Shown: positions 23,225 through 32,440, counted from the stretch's first letter. The stretch is DNA of 64,000 bases from Streptomyces rubiginosohelvolus (GCF_014649875.1 NZ_BMTW01000012.1:169405-233404); one strand, 5' to 3'. Program-made: numbers and translations. The notes: generated by a model from the letters alone, not told the origin.

Positions 23225-26200
23225 GCGGTGGTCGTTCCGTTTCTCTCCGGGCCGGACTCGGCCGCGAGAAGCCGCTCGGCGTCCTCGTCAGTCAGCGCTT
23301 CGATCTCCGCGAGCAGGAGGTCCTCCACGGCGACGGCGAACGTCTCGACGGTGCGGTGGACGAACAGGGTCCGCAGCGGCACGGTGACCCCGGCGGCGGC
23401 CCGGATCCGGGCGATGACGCGGGTGGCGAGGAGCGAGTGTCCACCCAGGTCGAAAAAGTCGTCCAGCGCGCCCGCCCGGTCCAGGCCCAGCACCTCCGTC
23501 CACACCTCTCCGACGAGCGCCTCCGCATCGGTGCGCGGGGCGACGTAACCGGGTCCGAGGTCGGGCCGCCGCTCGGGCGCGGGCAGGGCGAGGCGGTCCA
23601 CCTTGCCGTTCGGGGTCAGCGGCAGGGCGTCCAGCACGACCAGGGAGTTCGGGACCAGATGGGCCGGGAGCCGGGCGGCCAGGGCGGCCCGCAGCGCCCC
23701 GGCGGACAGCCCGCCCGCCGGGTGCCCGGCCGGGGCTTCTGCCGCAGGCCCCGTCGGAGCGTCTGCGGTCGGCGGGGCGCCCCCGCCCCGCTCCGGGACC
23801 ACGTAGCCGACCAGCGCCTCGCCCCGTACGGTCACCACCGCCCGGCCGACCCCGTCCAGGGCCAGCAGGGCGGTCTCCACCTCGCCGGGCTCCACGCGGA
23901 AGCCGCGTACCTTGACCTGGTCGTCGATGCGGCCCAGGAACTCCAGCCGCCCGTCCGTCCGCCAGCGGACCAGGTCGCCGGTGCGGTAGCGGCGGGAGCC
24001 GGGCGGGCCGTACGGGTCGGGCACGAAGGCCCGCGCGGTGGCCCCGGCCCTGCCGCCGTAGCCGTACGTCACCCCGGCGCCGCCGACCAGGAGTTCACCG
24101 GCCGCCCCCTGCGGCATGAGCCGGCCCAGCGGGTCGCAGACGGTGAGGGTGGTCCCGCCGATCGGGCTGCCGATGGGCGGGCGGTGACGGGCGTCGGCGT
24201 GGCCCAGGTCCGCGGTGGCGGCGATGACGGCGGTCTCGGTCGGACCGTAGGAGTTGACCACCCGCACGGTGTCGCCGAACCGGGCCCGCCATGCGGCGAC
24301 CGCCCCGGGCTGCACCTGGTCCGCGCCGAGGATCAGGAGCCGCAGGCCCGGGGGCCAGGTGACGGCGTCGAGGTCGCCTGCCAGCTCGTGCCAGTACGGG
24401 GTGGGCAGGTCCAGGACGGTCGGGCCCGTGCCCCGCCCGGCTGCCTGGTGGAGGTGGTCGGGCAGCGTGCTGTCCGGGTCGGCGACGACGAGGCGGGCTC
24501 CGGCGATCAGGGCGGGGAAGATCTCCTCGGCGTGGGTGTCGAAGCTCAGCGACGCGAACTGCAGCACCTCGTCGTCCGCCGTGATGCCGTAGTGCTCCCG
24601 CATCCAGCCGACCCGGGCGGCCAGTGCGCGGTGCGGGACGACGACGCCCTTGGGCCGGCCGGTGGAGCCGGAGGTGTGGATGACGTAGGCCGGATGGTCC
24701 CGGCCCGCCGCCCAGCGCGGATCGGGCACACCGGCCGGGCCGGGCACCTCGGGCGCGAGCACGACGGGGGCGGTCGTCGCGGCGTCCGGCGCCTCGGGGC
24801 CGCTCGCGGGGCCGCCCTCCGCGGCATCCGGGACCTCGGCCACGTCCGCGGGACCGCCCTTCGCGGCATCCGGGTCGGCCACGATCACCCGTACGCCGGT
24901 GTCCGCGACCATGAAGTCGAGACGGGCGGAGGGATAGGCCGGGTCCAGGGGCAGATAGGCCGCGCCGGCCCGCCAGGCGGCCAGCATCGCGGTGACCGCC
25001 CGCGTACCGCGCGGCAGGCGGACGCCGACCGTGTCCCCGTCCCGCACCCCCGCGCCCCGCAGCCGCACCGCGAGCGCCCCGGCCGCCTCCCACAGCTCCC
25101 GGTAGGTGAGCGCACCGGCCGCGTCACGCACCGCCGTCCGGTCGTCGCCGTACGTCCGTGCCGCACGCTCCAGCGCGGCGGGCAGCGCCTCCCCGTCGGC
25201 CTCCGGTACGGCGCAGCCGGTGCCCAGGGCCAGCAGCTCGTCCTCCTCCGCCCCGGTCAGGAGCGGCAGTCCGGGCACCGGGGCGTCCGGGTCCGCCAGC
25301 GCGCCGCGCAGCAGCGTCTCGAAGTGCCGGGCGAACCGGGCCGCCCAGGGGTCGTCGAAGAGGTCGGTGCGATAGCCGAACACGGCGATCAGGTCGTCGC
25401 CCTCGCGGCGCAGGTCGAGCATCACCTCGAACTTGCTGGCCGCATGGCCGCCGTCCGTCTCGGCACAGCCCAGGCCTGCGAACTCCCCCGCGTGACCGTC
25501 CGGTTCGTCCTGGGTGTGAACGGTCAGCAGCGTCTGGAAGAGCGGACTGCCACCGAGCCGTCGCTCGACGCCCAGTTCGTCGATGAGCCGCTCGAAGGGG
25601 ACCCGGTCATGGGTGAACGCGGTCAGCACCGAGCGGCGCACCCGGCGCAGCAGCTCCGCGAAGGACGGGGCTCCCGCGAGTTCGGCGCGCAGGACGAGAG
25701 TGGTGGAGAAGTAGCCAATCGTCTCCTCCAGTTCCGGCTCCCCGCGGCCGGCCGCGGGGACTCCGACGCAGAAGTCGTCCTGGCGCGTCCAGCGGTGCAG
25801 CAGCACCTGGTAGGCGGCGAGCAGCACCATGAACGGGGTGCACCGCTGCCGGCGGGCCAGGGCGTCCACCGCACGGCCCGCACCGGTGAGCCGCCGGGTG
25901 TGGAAGGCGCCACCGGGTCCTTCGTCCGTCGCCGTGGCGGTGGGGCGCAGGTCGAGCACGGGCGCACCCGCCAGCCGCTCCCGCCAGTGGGCCACGGCCG
26001 CGTCCGCCTCGGGACCGTCGGCGAACTCCCGCTCCCTGCTGGCGAATTCGGTGTATGGGAACGGTTCGGGCAGCTCGACCGCGTGACCGTCCAGGTGGGC
26101 GGCGTACCGGGTGGCCAACTCGGCGCGCAGGAGGTTCAGCGACCAGCCGTCGGCGACGATGTGGTGCAGGACGAGGCACAGCAGGTGCTCGTCGTCGTCG

Positions 26201-26631
26201 GTCCGCAGCAGGGCCACCCGCAGCAGCGGACCGCGGGCGAGGTCGAAGGCGGCGTTGGTCCGCTCGGCGAGCAGCCGGGGAGCGCGTCCCGGGTCGCGGC
26301 GCAGGTCGACGCTCTCGACCGGGACGGGAGCGGGCGGCTCCACGAGGACGACGGGGTGGCCGTCCCGGTCGGGGAAGCGGGTACGCAGGGCCTCGTGCCG
26401 GGCGACGGTCGCGTCGAAGGCGGAGCGCAGAGCCGGTTCGTGGAGCGCGCCGGTCAGGCGGAGCACGAGCGGGATGTTGTACGAGGCGTCGCCGGGGTCC
26501 AACTGGTGCAGGAACCACAGGCGTTCCTGTGCCGGACTCAGGGGGAGGCCGATCTCTTGCCCAGCTCCCGCCACCGCCGGATCGAGGGCGCCGTCCGCGC
26601 CCGCCGTGGCCCCACCTGTCGTACCGATCAT
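23221..26631 (-). CDS. NRPS module C-A-T, first gene of the operon
   Basis: The 1136-residue protein has condensation (HHIVADG, HH at 156-157, Asp161), adenylation (HTSGSTGRPKG, NSYGPTETA, YRTGDLV, NGKVDR) and a carrier domain with Ser1066 in DLGGHSLL. The pocket residues read D-T-E-D-I-G-S-V-I. Acidic residues at two pocket positions (E and D) suggest a basic or diamino acid, but I cannot name it. The condensation domain at the start of the first module could accept an acyl group from a carrier, so the product may be N-acylated. The ATG at 26631 has a GGGGAG site. Transcription probably starts near 26780, leaving a leader of about 150 bases. Confidence 0.9.
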
Positions 26632-26648
26632 GTGCGGTGCTCCCCTGT

Positions 26649-26665
26649 GTGCCGACCGTCGGCAC
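26649..26665. promoter_or_regulatory. Inverted repeat just upstream of the first NRPS gene
   Basis: GTGCCGA-CCG-TCGGCAC is a perfect seven-base inverted repeat with a three-base centre, 18 bases before the ATG at 26631. In RNA it would form a short hairpin next to the ribosome-binding site, and as DNA it could be an operator. Confidence 0.5.
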
Positions 26666-26786
26666 CGCTCCGCCGAGGGTGGCGGGCAGCACCGGACGCG
26701 TGCGCCGACGGGTCGTCAGAAAGCAGCGCAGGGGGCCGCAGTGGCGCGTTTCGGCCTCCCCGCGATCTCGGCCCCGGGCAACGGTC

Positions 26787-26816
26787 ACGGTAGGAGGGCG
26801 AGACAGCGCAAGTCAA
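26787..26816 (-). promoter_or_regulatory. Probable vegetative-type promoter of the NRPS operon
   Basis: On the minus strand TTGACT (26816-26811) is followed after 18 bases by TACCGT (26792-26787), a good match to -35 and -10 elements of the main sigma factor. It points toward the NRPS genes and is the only such pair I found before them. The predicted start lies near 26780. Confidence 0.5.
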
Positions 26817-26830
26817 TGGTCTGGACCACG
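26815..26830. promoter_or_regulatory. DasR-like (dre) site next to the NRPS -35 box
   Basis: AATGGTCTGGACCACG matches 13 of 16 positions of the DasR consensus as I recall it (ACTGGTCTAGACCACT) and also resembles the TGGTCCAGACC repeats of Streptomyces chitinase promoters. It overlaps the first two bases of the putative -35 TTGACT and extends upstream, a position where a bound repressor would block RNA polymerase. DasR is a GntR regulator that responds to aminosugar phosphates and controls chitin genes and some antibiotic clusters. Confidence 0.5.
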
Positions 26831-26835
26831 CAAGG

Positions 26836-26853
26836 GTGGCTGGTACCGGCCAC
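26836..26853. promoter_or_regulatory. 18-base near-perfect palindrome in the divergent promoter region
   Basis: GTGGCTGGTACCGGCCAC pairs at 8 of 9 positions. It lies directly upstream of the DasR-like site and between the NRPS operon and the secreted hydrolase gene, so it may bind a second regulator acting on either direction. Confidence 0.4.
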
Positions 26854-27074
26854 GCAGCCAGGGACATACGACCAGGAAAGGGGCGTCCAGCCCTTTCCAG
26901 CTGGCTGAAACAGCCGTTCCGGCGAGCGAAGGACAGCGGTTCCCGCAGCGCCTCCGCGCCTGTGGAACCGTGGCCTTCTCCTCCTCCGGTCGGACCCGTC
27001 TCCACCCGTCGTCCGACACGTCTCCACCCGCCGCCCGATGCGCCCCGTCCGGGCCGCCGCCTAGCGTGGCGGAC

Positions 27075-28376
27075 ATGACGATCTTCCTGCGTAATCGACG
27101 GTCCTGGGCCGCCGCGACCGCCACGGCGCTGGCCCTGGCCTCCCTGGCGGCGCTCGCCGGGACGGCCACGCCCGCCTCGGCGTCCGGGCGGGCGACAGCG
27201 GCGACGGCTACGGCTTTAGTGCCTGCGTCGGCCGCCGCCCTGAAGCCCGCTTCCCCGGCCGCCTCCACCCCGCCCGCCTCCGGCGACCCCGCCGTCCCCG
27301 CCGCGCTCACGCTTCCCCGCCCCACCGGGCCTTACGCCACCGGCCGCGACACCCTGTTCCTCACCGACCACGAGCGGACCGACCCCTGGGTGCCGGCCGC
27401 CGGGGCACGCCAGTTGCTGGTGTCGCTGCACTACCCGGCCCGCCCGGGCAGCGGCGGTGACCCGGCCCCGTACATGCCGGAGGCGGAGGCGCGGCTGATG
27501 CTCGCGCAGCGCGGGCTGGACGACCCGGAGTGGCCCGGGCTGGTCGCCGCCACCCGGACCTTCTCCCGTACGGACGCCCGGCCCGCCCCGGGGCGCTTCC
27601 CGCTCGTTCTGCTCTCCCCCGGCTTCGGCACGCCCCGGGCCACGCTGACCGGGCTCGCGGAGGAGCTGGCGAGCCGAGGTTACGTCGTGGCGACGGCGGA
27701 CCATCCGTACGAGTCGACCGGTACGGAGCTGCCCGACGGGCGGGTCCTGACCTGTGCCGCCTGCGACGAGGTGGCCGCACAGCCCGACGACGCCGGGCGG
27801 CGCAAGGTGCTGGCCGCCGTCTCCGCCGGGCGGGCCGCCGACTTCTCGTTCCTGCTGGACCGGCTGACCGGGCCGCGCCCCGCGTGGCGGCACGCCCGGA
27901 CGATCGACGCGCGACGGGTGGGCATGGCGGGCCACTCCATCGGGGGCAACGCGGCCGCCTCCACGATAGCCGCCGACCGCCGGATGGACGCGGGAGTCAA
28001 CATGGACGGTACGTTCTTCGACCCGGTCGCCGCTCGCGGGCTCGACGGGCGCTCGTTCCTGATGCTGGGAACCGACCCCGACCACGCCCCCGGTGCGGGT
28101 GACACGTCCTGGGACGAGGGCTGGGCCCGGCTGGACGGCTTCCAGCGGTGGCTGACGGTCCGGGACTCCGGGCACTTCACCTTCACGGACACCCCGGCGA
28201 TCGGGGAGCAGCTCGGCATCGTGGATCCGGACGCGCCGCTCTCCGCGGCCCGTTCGACGACGATCACCCGCGCCTATGTGACCGCGTTCTTCGACCGCAG
28301 CCTGCGCGGCCGGCCGGCCCGGCTGCTGGACGGCCCGGCGCCGGCCCACCCCGAGGTGCTCTTCCAGCGCCCCTGA
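27075..28376 (+). CDS. Secreted alpha/beta hydrolase (PAF-acetylhydrolase/lipase-like)
   Basis: The 433-residue protein begins MTIFLRNRRSW followed by an Ala/Leu-rich core and TPASAS, a Sec or Tat-type signal. A Pro/Ala-rich stretch precedes the catalytic domain. The catalytic domain has FPLVLLSPGFG for the oxyanion region and GMAGHSIGGNAA with the nucleophilic Ser, a later Asp in MLGTDPDHAPG, and VRDSGHFTF with the His. The pattern fits platelet-activating-factor acetylhydrolase-like esterases and related PET-type lipases, which cleave ester bonds outside the cell. It is divergent from the NRPS operon and might modify or degrade an ester or lactone product, but that link is only positional. 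Confidence 0.82.
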   Translation: MTIFLRNRRSWAAATATALALASLAALAGTATPASASGRATAATATALVPASAAALKPASPAASTPPASGDPAVPAALTLPRPTGPYATGRDTLFLTDHERTDPWVPAAGARQLLVSLHYPARPGSGGDPAPYMPEAEARLMLAQRGLDDPEWPGLVAATRTFSRTDARPAPGRFPLVLLSPGFGTPRATLTGLAEELASRGYVVATADHPYESTGTELPDGRVLTCAACDEVAAQPDDAGRRKVLAAVSAGRAADFSFLLDRLTGPRPAWRHARTIDARRVGMAGHSIGGNAAASTIAADRRMDAGVNMDGTFFDPVAARGLDGRSFLMLGTDPDHAPGAGDTSWDEGWARLDGFQRWLTVRDSGHFTFTDTPAIGEQLGIVDPDAPLSAARSTTITRAYVTAFFDRSLRGRPARLLDGPAPAHPEVLFQRP

Positions 28377-28397
28377 CGGGGAGCATGACGGCGAGCA

Positions 28398-28454
28398 CGA
28401 CAGCGCCCCCGGGCCGTCCACGTACGGATACGTGGTGGTCCGGGGGCGCTGTCG
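28398..28454. terminator. Bidirectional terminator between hydrolase and symporter genes
   Basis: A long stem begins CGACAGCGCCCCCGG and ends CCGGGGGCGCTGTCG, with a further CCACGTA/TACGTGG pairing inside. It separates the convergent genes ending at 28376 and 28469 and can serve both strands. Confidence 0.85.
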
Positions 28455-28468
28455 CGTCCGCCGGGGCG

Positions 28469-29857
28469 CTACGCGGTGGCGGGCACCGCGGTCTTCGGCT
28501 CCGCGTCGCGGATCTCGTCCCGGTCGGCGTCGTCGCCGAAGGAGTCGATCGGGGAGGGCGAGGCGGAGTTGTACGCGTCGTGGTCGAGGATCTTCTCCCG
28601 GGCCGCGACGATCACCGGGACCAGCGCCTGGCCGGCCACGTTGGTGGCGGTGCGCATCATGTCCAGGATCGGGTCGATGGCCATGAGCAGGCCGACGCCC
28701 TCCAGCGGGAGGCCCAGCGTGGACAGGGTGAGGGTCAGCATGACCGTCGCGCCGGTGAGGCCGGCGGTGGCCGCCGAGCCGATCACCGAGACGAAGGCGA
28801 TCAGGATGTAGTCGCCGATGCCCAGCTGCACGTCGAAGATCTGCGCGATGAAGATCGCCGCCAGCGCCGGGTAGATCGCGGCGCAGCCGTCCATCTTCGT
28901 GGTCGCGCCGAACGGCACGGCGAAGGAGGCGTACTCCTTCGGAACGCCGAGGCGCTCGGTGACCCGCTGGGTGACCGGCATGGTGCCGACCGAGGAGCGG
29001 GAGACGAAGGCGAGCTGGATCGCGGGCCAGGCGCCCTTGAAGAACTGGAGCGGGCTGACCTTGGCGACGGTGGCGAGGAGCAGCGGGTAGACGCCGAACA
29101 TCACCAGGGCGCAGCCGATGTAGACGTCGGCGGTGAACGTCGCGTACTTGCCGATGAGGTCCCAGCCGTAGTCGGCGATGGCGTAGCCGATGAGGCCGAC
29201 GGTGCCGATCGGGGCGAGGCGGATGACCCACCACAGGGCCTTCTGGAGCAGCTCCAGGATCGACTGGCTGAGGGTGAGGATCGGCTTGGCCTTCTCGCCG
29301 AGCTTGAGGGCGGCGATACCGGCGACGGCGGCCATGAAGACGATCTGGAGCACGTTCAGCTCGGTGAACGGCGTGATCACGTCGGTCGGGACGATGCCGG
29401 TCAGGAAGTCGATCCAGCTGCCCTTGGTCTCGGAGAGCTCGCCGTCCTTCGGCGTGAGGCCGGTGCCGGAGCCCGGGTTGGTGATCAGACCGATCGCGAG
29501 GCCGATGGCGACCGCGATCAGCGAGGTGATCATGAACCAGAGCAGGGTGCGGGTGGCCAGCCGGGCGGCGTTGTTGACCTGCCGCAGGTTGGTGATCGAC
29601 ACGAGGATCGCGAAGAAGACCAGCGGGGCGACGGCCAGCTTCAGCAGCTGGACGAAGAGCGAGCCGATCTCGTCGAGGGTGGTGACGAGCCAGCCGAGGT
29701 CCTGGCTGCGGGCCAGCCAGCCGAGCAGCACACCGAGGACCAGACCGGCGACGATCTGGGCCCAGAACGGGACCTTGGGTATACGGGGACGGGACCCGGA
29801 GCCGGAGCCTGTGGGCTGCTCGGCCTCGGGGGCGGTGGACGCGGGGTTCGCGGACAC
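28469..29857 (-). CDS. Dicarboxylate/amino acid:cation symporter (DAACS family)
   Basis: The 462-residue membrane protein has about eight helices and the family's re-entrant loops. The serine-rich motif appears as SRSSVGTMPVT and the NMDGTA-type motif as GATTKMDGCA, so a Lys and a Cys replace the usual residues; MMRTATNVAGQ corresponds to the aspartate-binding helix. The family brings glutamate, aspartate or C4-dicarboxylates into the cell with sodium or protons. GTG at 29857 was preferred because CTGGAGT is then well spaced; an ATG at 29881 and a GTG at 29863 are alternatives. The motif changes suggest altered cation or substrate preference. Confidence 0.85.
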   Translation of the reverse strand: MSANPASTAPEAEQPTGSGSGSRPRIPKVPFWAQIVAGLVLGVLLGWLARSQDLGWLVTTLDEIGSLFVQLLKLAVAPLVFFAILVSITNLRQVNNAARLATRTLLWFMITSLIAVAIGLAIGLITNPGSGTGLTPKDGELSETKGSWIDFLTGIVPTDVITPFTELNVLQIVFMAAVAGIAALKLGEKAKPILTLSQSILELLQKALWWVIRLAPIGTVGLIGYAIADYGWDLIGKYATFTADVYIGCALVMFGVYPLLLATVAKVSPLQFFKGAWPAIQLAFVSRSSVGTMPVTQRVTERLGVPKEYASFAVPFGATTKMDGCAAIYPALAAIFIAQIFDVQLGIGDYILIAFVSVIGSAATAGLTGATVMLTLTLSTLGLPLEGVGLLMAIDPILDMMRTATNVAGQALVPVIVAAREKILDHDAYNSASPSPIDSFGDDADRDEIRDAEPKTAVPATA

Positions 29858-30107
29858 GGACACACTCCAGTGAGGACGCATCGGGACACACGGAAGCCAT
29901 CCGTGCGGTCGTGCGGTGGAACGGGGACGGGGTCGCGGCGCCCGCGTCGAGGGGCGGCGCCGCTGCATGATGCCGTATCAGACCTCGCGGCAACAGACCG
30001 CGGACATACAGCGGCAGAGATCGACATGCAGGCGCGCCACGAGCGGGATGCTCGCGGCATGACGGAGGCGCACAGCTGTCTTCACGTCGAATACGTTAAC
30101 ACTTGAA
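29858..30107. other. Leader/promoter region of the symporter gene
   Basis: About 250 bases between the symporter start and the palindrome at 30108 hold no convincing gene. On the minus strand a TTGAGC...TAACGT pair with an 18-base spacer near 30094-30123 could be the promoter, with the palindrome over its -35 part. Confidence 0.35.
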
Positions 30108-30124
30108 CTTTGAGAAGCTCAAAG
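30108..30124. promoter_or_regulatory. Perfect 17-base operator-like palindrome
   Basis: CTTTGAG-AAG-CTCAAAG is a perfect inverted repeat in an AT-rich patch of otherwise GC-rich DNA, upstream of the symporter. The arms overlap the putative -35 element, so a repressor of the MarR or GntR type could bind here. Confidence 0.5.
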
Positions 30125-30180
30125 CCTTTCTTTGGCTCAGGGGCGGCGCTCCTGCCACGCACCTGTCCGGAAAACGCCGC

Positions 30181-30219
30181 GGACCCCGTACCGGAGCGGT
30201 TCGCTCCGGTACGGGGTCC
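30181..30219. terminator. Strong hairpin terminator downstream of the DUF4229 gene
   Basis: An 18-base perfect stem (GGACCCCGTACCGGAGCG with its complement) closes a GTT loop. It lies 42 bases after the stop of the gene at 30261-30554. Confidence 0.85.
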
Positions 30220-30260
30220 GGCGGAAAGGAAGGGGTCGCGCGGGGCGCGTGTGAGGAACG

Positions 30261-30554
30261 TTACTGAACGGCGTCCTCGCGCGTGCGGTTGGCGTCCAGG
30301 CGCGCCTTGGTGCGGTCGACGCCGGCGACGATCTGCTCGGACACCTCGTCGCGCTGCTTGCGGAGCAGCACATAGCTGAGCGGCGCGGAGAGGACGAGGC
30401 CGAGGAGGATGACCCAGACCGCGTTGGAGCCGCCGAGGCCCGAGGGGATCAGCCCGAAGTGGACGGCGACACCGGCGACGAAGAAACAGCCGACGAAGAT
30501 CAGCAGGCGCAACGCCGTGTAACGGATCAACGCGCTCGGCTTGGCAGCGGACAC
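30261..30554 (-). CDS. DUF4229-type small membrane protein
   Basis: The 97-residue product has a short basic N-terminus, two hydrophobic helices (LLIFVGCFFVAGVAVHFGL and AVWVILLGLVLSAPLSYVLL), then RKQRDEVSEQIVAGVDRTKARLDANRTREDAVQ, a charged helical tail facing the cytoplasm. This is the layout of the DUF4229 family of actinobacteria, whose function is unknown. GTG at 30554 was chosen for its AGAGGG ribosome-binding site over an upstream start that would add 19 unrelated residues. It is followed by a strong terminator. Confidence 0.8.
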   Translation of the reverse strand: MSAAKPSALIRYTALRLLIFVGCFFVAGVAVHFGLIPSGLGGSNAVWVILLGLVLSAPLSYVLLRKQRDEVSEQIVAGVDRTKARLDANRTREDAVQ

Positions 30555-30647
30555 GGCTGGCCCTCTCTTCCCATCAACGGTCGGCACACTTCTGCCCGTC
30601 CAGTGAAGCATGGCCCGAATTCTCTCGGTTCAGGGGGTTGCCGGGCC

Positions 30648-31169
30648 TCAGAGCGGCAGCAGCATGATGATGTCGTCGCGGTCGTCTCCGGGGGCGACGC
30701 GGATCGCGTCCGGGACCCGGCCGACCTCCTTGTAGCCGCAGGCGGCGTAGAAGCGGTCGTTGCCGGTGCCGCCCCGGCAGGTCAGCCGGATGGCCTCGAT
30801 GCCCTCGATGGAGCGCGCGGCGTCGGCGGCGGCCGCCATGAGGTCCCGGCCGCACCCCTGGCCCTGGAGGCGGGGGTGGACCATGACCGTGTAGAGCCAC
30901 AGCCAGTGCTTCATCAGCCGGTGGTCGTTGAGCGTGAGGAAGGCCGTGGCGGCGACCGCGCCGTCCTCGTCCCGGCCGACCAGCAGCCTGACCGTCCCCT
31001 TCTCCATGGCGGTTAGGTGCTTCAGCAGATCGGGCCGGATCCCCTGGGGAGTGACGGGCGGCACGAAGCCGACGGCCCCGCCCGCGTTGGTGACGTCGGC
31101 CCACAGGGCGGTGATGCCGTCGCGGAGGGCCGGGGTGAACGAGGGGTCCAGCTCAAAGGTAAGGGCCAT
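30648..31169 (-). CDS. GNAT family N-acetyltransferase
   Basis: The 173-residue protein shows the acetyl-CoA-binding motif A in VMVHPRLQGQGCGRDLMAAA, preceded by the beta strand LWLYTV and followed by IRLTCRGGTGNDRFYAACGYKEVGR, the usual GNAT end with a Tyr general acid. It would transfer an acetyl group to an unknown amine. ATG at 31169 is preferred over upstream starts because those would place the terminator of mqnE inside the gene. The ribosome-binding site is weak. Confidence 0.8.
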   Translation of the reverse strand: MALTFELDPSFTPALRDGITALWADVTNAGGAVGFVPPVTPQGIRPDLLKHLTAMEKGTVRLLVGRDEDGAVAATAFLTLNDHRLMKHWLWLYTVMVHPRLQGQGCGRDLMAAAADAARSIEGIEAIRLTCRGGTGNDRFYAACGYKEVGRVPDAIRVAPGDDRDDIIMLLPL

Positions 31170-31222
31170 AAGGCAACAGTAACTATTACCTCCGGGGAGG
31201 CTCAACCCTGTCCGGAACATGA

Positions 31223-31257
31223 GAAAGCCCCGGCCGGGGACGGCGGCCGGGGCTTTC
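31223..31257. terminator. Terminator downstream of mqnE
   Basis: GAAAGCCCCGGCCG pairs perfectly with CGGCCGGGGCTTTC around a seven-base loop, 20 bases after the mqnE stop, ending in a T-rich stretch on the minus strand. Confidence 0.85.
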
Positions 31258-31276
31258 ATGGGTCACGCGATGCGTC

Positions 31277-32440
31277 TCAGACGCGCATCGGCTGCGGCGA
31301 CTCGCGCAGATCCGCGTCCGGTCCCGGGTACTCGCGCAGGATCTCGTACCGGGTGTTCCGCTCGACCGGCCGGAAACCGGCGTCGCGGATCAGGTCCAGC
31401 AGGTCGTCACGGCCGAGCTTGTTCGGCGTACCGAAGTCGTCCGCGTCGTGCGTGATCTTGTACTCGACGACCGAGCCGTCCATGTCGTCCGCGCCGTGCT
31501 GCAGCGCGAGCTGGGCGGTCTGCACGCCGTGCATCACCCAGAACACCTTGACGTGCGGCACGTTGTCGAAGAGGAGACGCGAGACCGCGAAGGTCTTCAG
31601 GGCCTCCGCGCCGGTCGCCATCGTCGTGCGCGCCTGGAGCTTGTTGCGGACCTTGCCGTCCTTCATGTCCACGAAGTCGTGCTGGTAGCGCAGCGGGATG
31701 AAGACCTGGAAGCCGCCGGTCTCGTCCTGCATCTCCCGCAGCCGCAGCACGTGGTCGACGCGGTGACGGTGCTCCTCGATGTGCCCGTACAGCATCGTCG
31801 CGGGGGTCTTGAGCCCCTTCTCGTGCGCGAGGCGGTGGATGCGCGACCAGTCCTCCCAGTGGGTGCGGTGGTCGACGATGTGCTGGCGGACCTCCCAGTC
31901 GAAGATCTCCGCGCCGCCGCCGGTCAGCGATTCGAGACCGGCCTCGATCAGCTCGTCGAGGATCTCGGAGGCCGAGAGCCCGGAGATCGTCTCGAAGTGG
32001 TGGATCTCCGTCGCCGTGAACGCCTTCAGCGCCACGTCCGGCAGGGCTTCCTTCAGCGCGCTGAGCGAGCGCGGGTAGTAGCGCCACGGGAGGGTCGGGT
32101 GGAGCCCGTTGACGATGTGGAGCTCGGTGAGGTTCTCGTTCTCCATCGCCTTGGCGAGGCGGACGGCCTCCTCGATGCGCATCGTGTACGCGTCCTTCTC
32201 GCCCGGCTTGCGCTGGAACGAGCAGTACGCGCACGAGGCGGTGCACACGTTCGTCATGTTGAGGTGCCGGTTGACGTTGAAGTGCACCACGTCACCGTTC
32301 TTGCGCATGCGCACCTCGTGCGCCAGGCCGCCCAGCCACGCCAGGTCGTCGGACGCGTACAGGGCGATCCCGTCCTCGCGGGTCAGCCGCTCGCCGGCCC
32401 GGACCTTCTCCTCCAGCTCGCGCTTGAGTCCCGCGTCCAC
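31277..32440 (-). CDS. mqnE: Aminofutalosine synthase, radical SAM enzyme
   Basis: The 387-residue protein carries the radical-SAM cluster motif Cys66-x3-Cys70-x2-Cys73 in NVCTASCAYCS, followed by the QRK context of the MqnC/MqnE/CofH group. Downstream segments ELHIVNGLHPTLPWRYY and MLYGHIEEHRHRVDHVLRLRE are typical of MqnE. The enzyme joins 3-(1-carboxyvinyloxy)benzoate to S-adenosylmethionine to form 6-amino-6-deoxyfutalosine, early in the futalosine menaquinone route. The GTG start has a GGGAGG site. Other menaquinone genes follow at 33223-33906 and 34685-37059. Confidence 0.93.
   Translation of the reverse strand: MDAGLKRELEEKVRAGERLTREDGIALYASDDLAWLGGLAHEVRMRKNGDVVHFNVNRHLNMTNVCTASCAYCSFQRKPGEKDAYTMRIEEAVRLAKAMENENLTELHIVNGLHPTLPWRYYPRSLSALKEALPDVALKAFTATEIHHFETISGLSASEILDELIEAGLESLTGGGAEIFDWEVRQHIVDHRTHWEDWSRIHRLAHEKGLKTPATMLYGHIEEHRHRVDHVLRLREMQDETGGFQVFIPLRYQHDFVDMKDGKVRNKLQARTTMATGAEALKTFAVSRLLFDNVPHVKVFWVMHGVQTAQLALQHGADDMDGSVVEYKITHDADDFGTPNKLGRDDLLDLIRDAGFRPVERNTRYEILREYPGPDADLRESPQPMRV

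Noticed and set aside
26055..27074. Open frame joined in phase to the secreted hydrolase, which would extend it upstream by 340 codons
   Set aside because: It is Arg-rich, antisense to the NRPS start and would bury the signal peptide; the ATG at 27075 begins a proper signal sequence.
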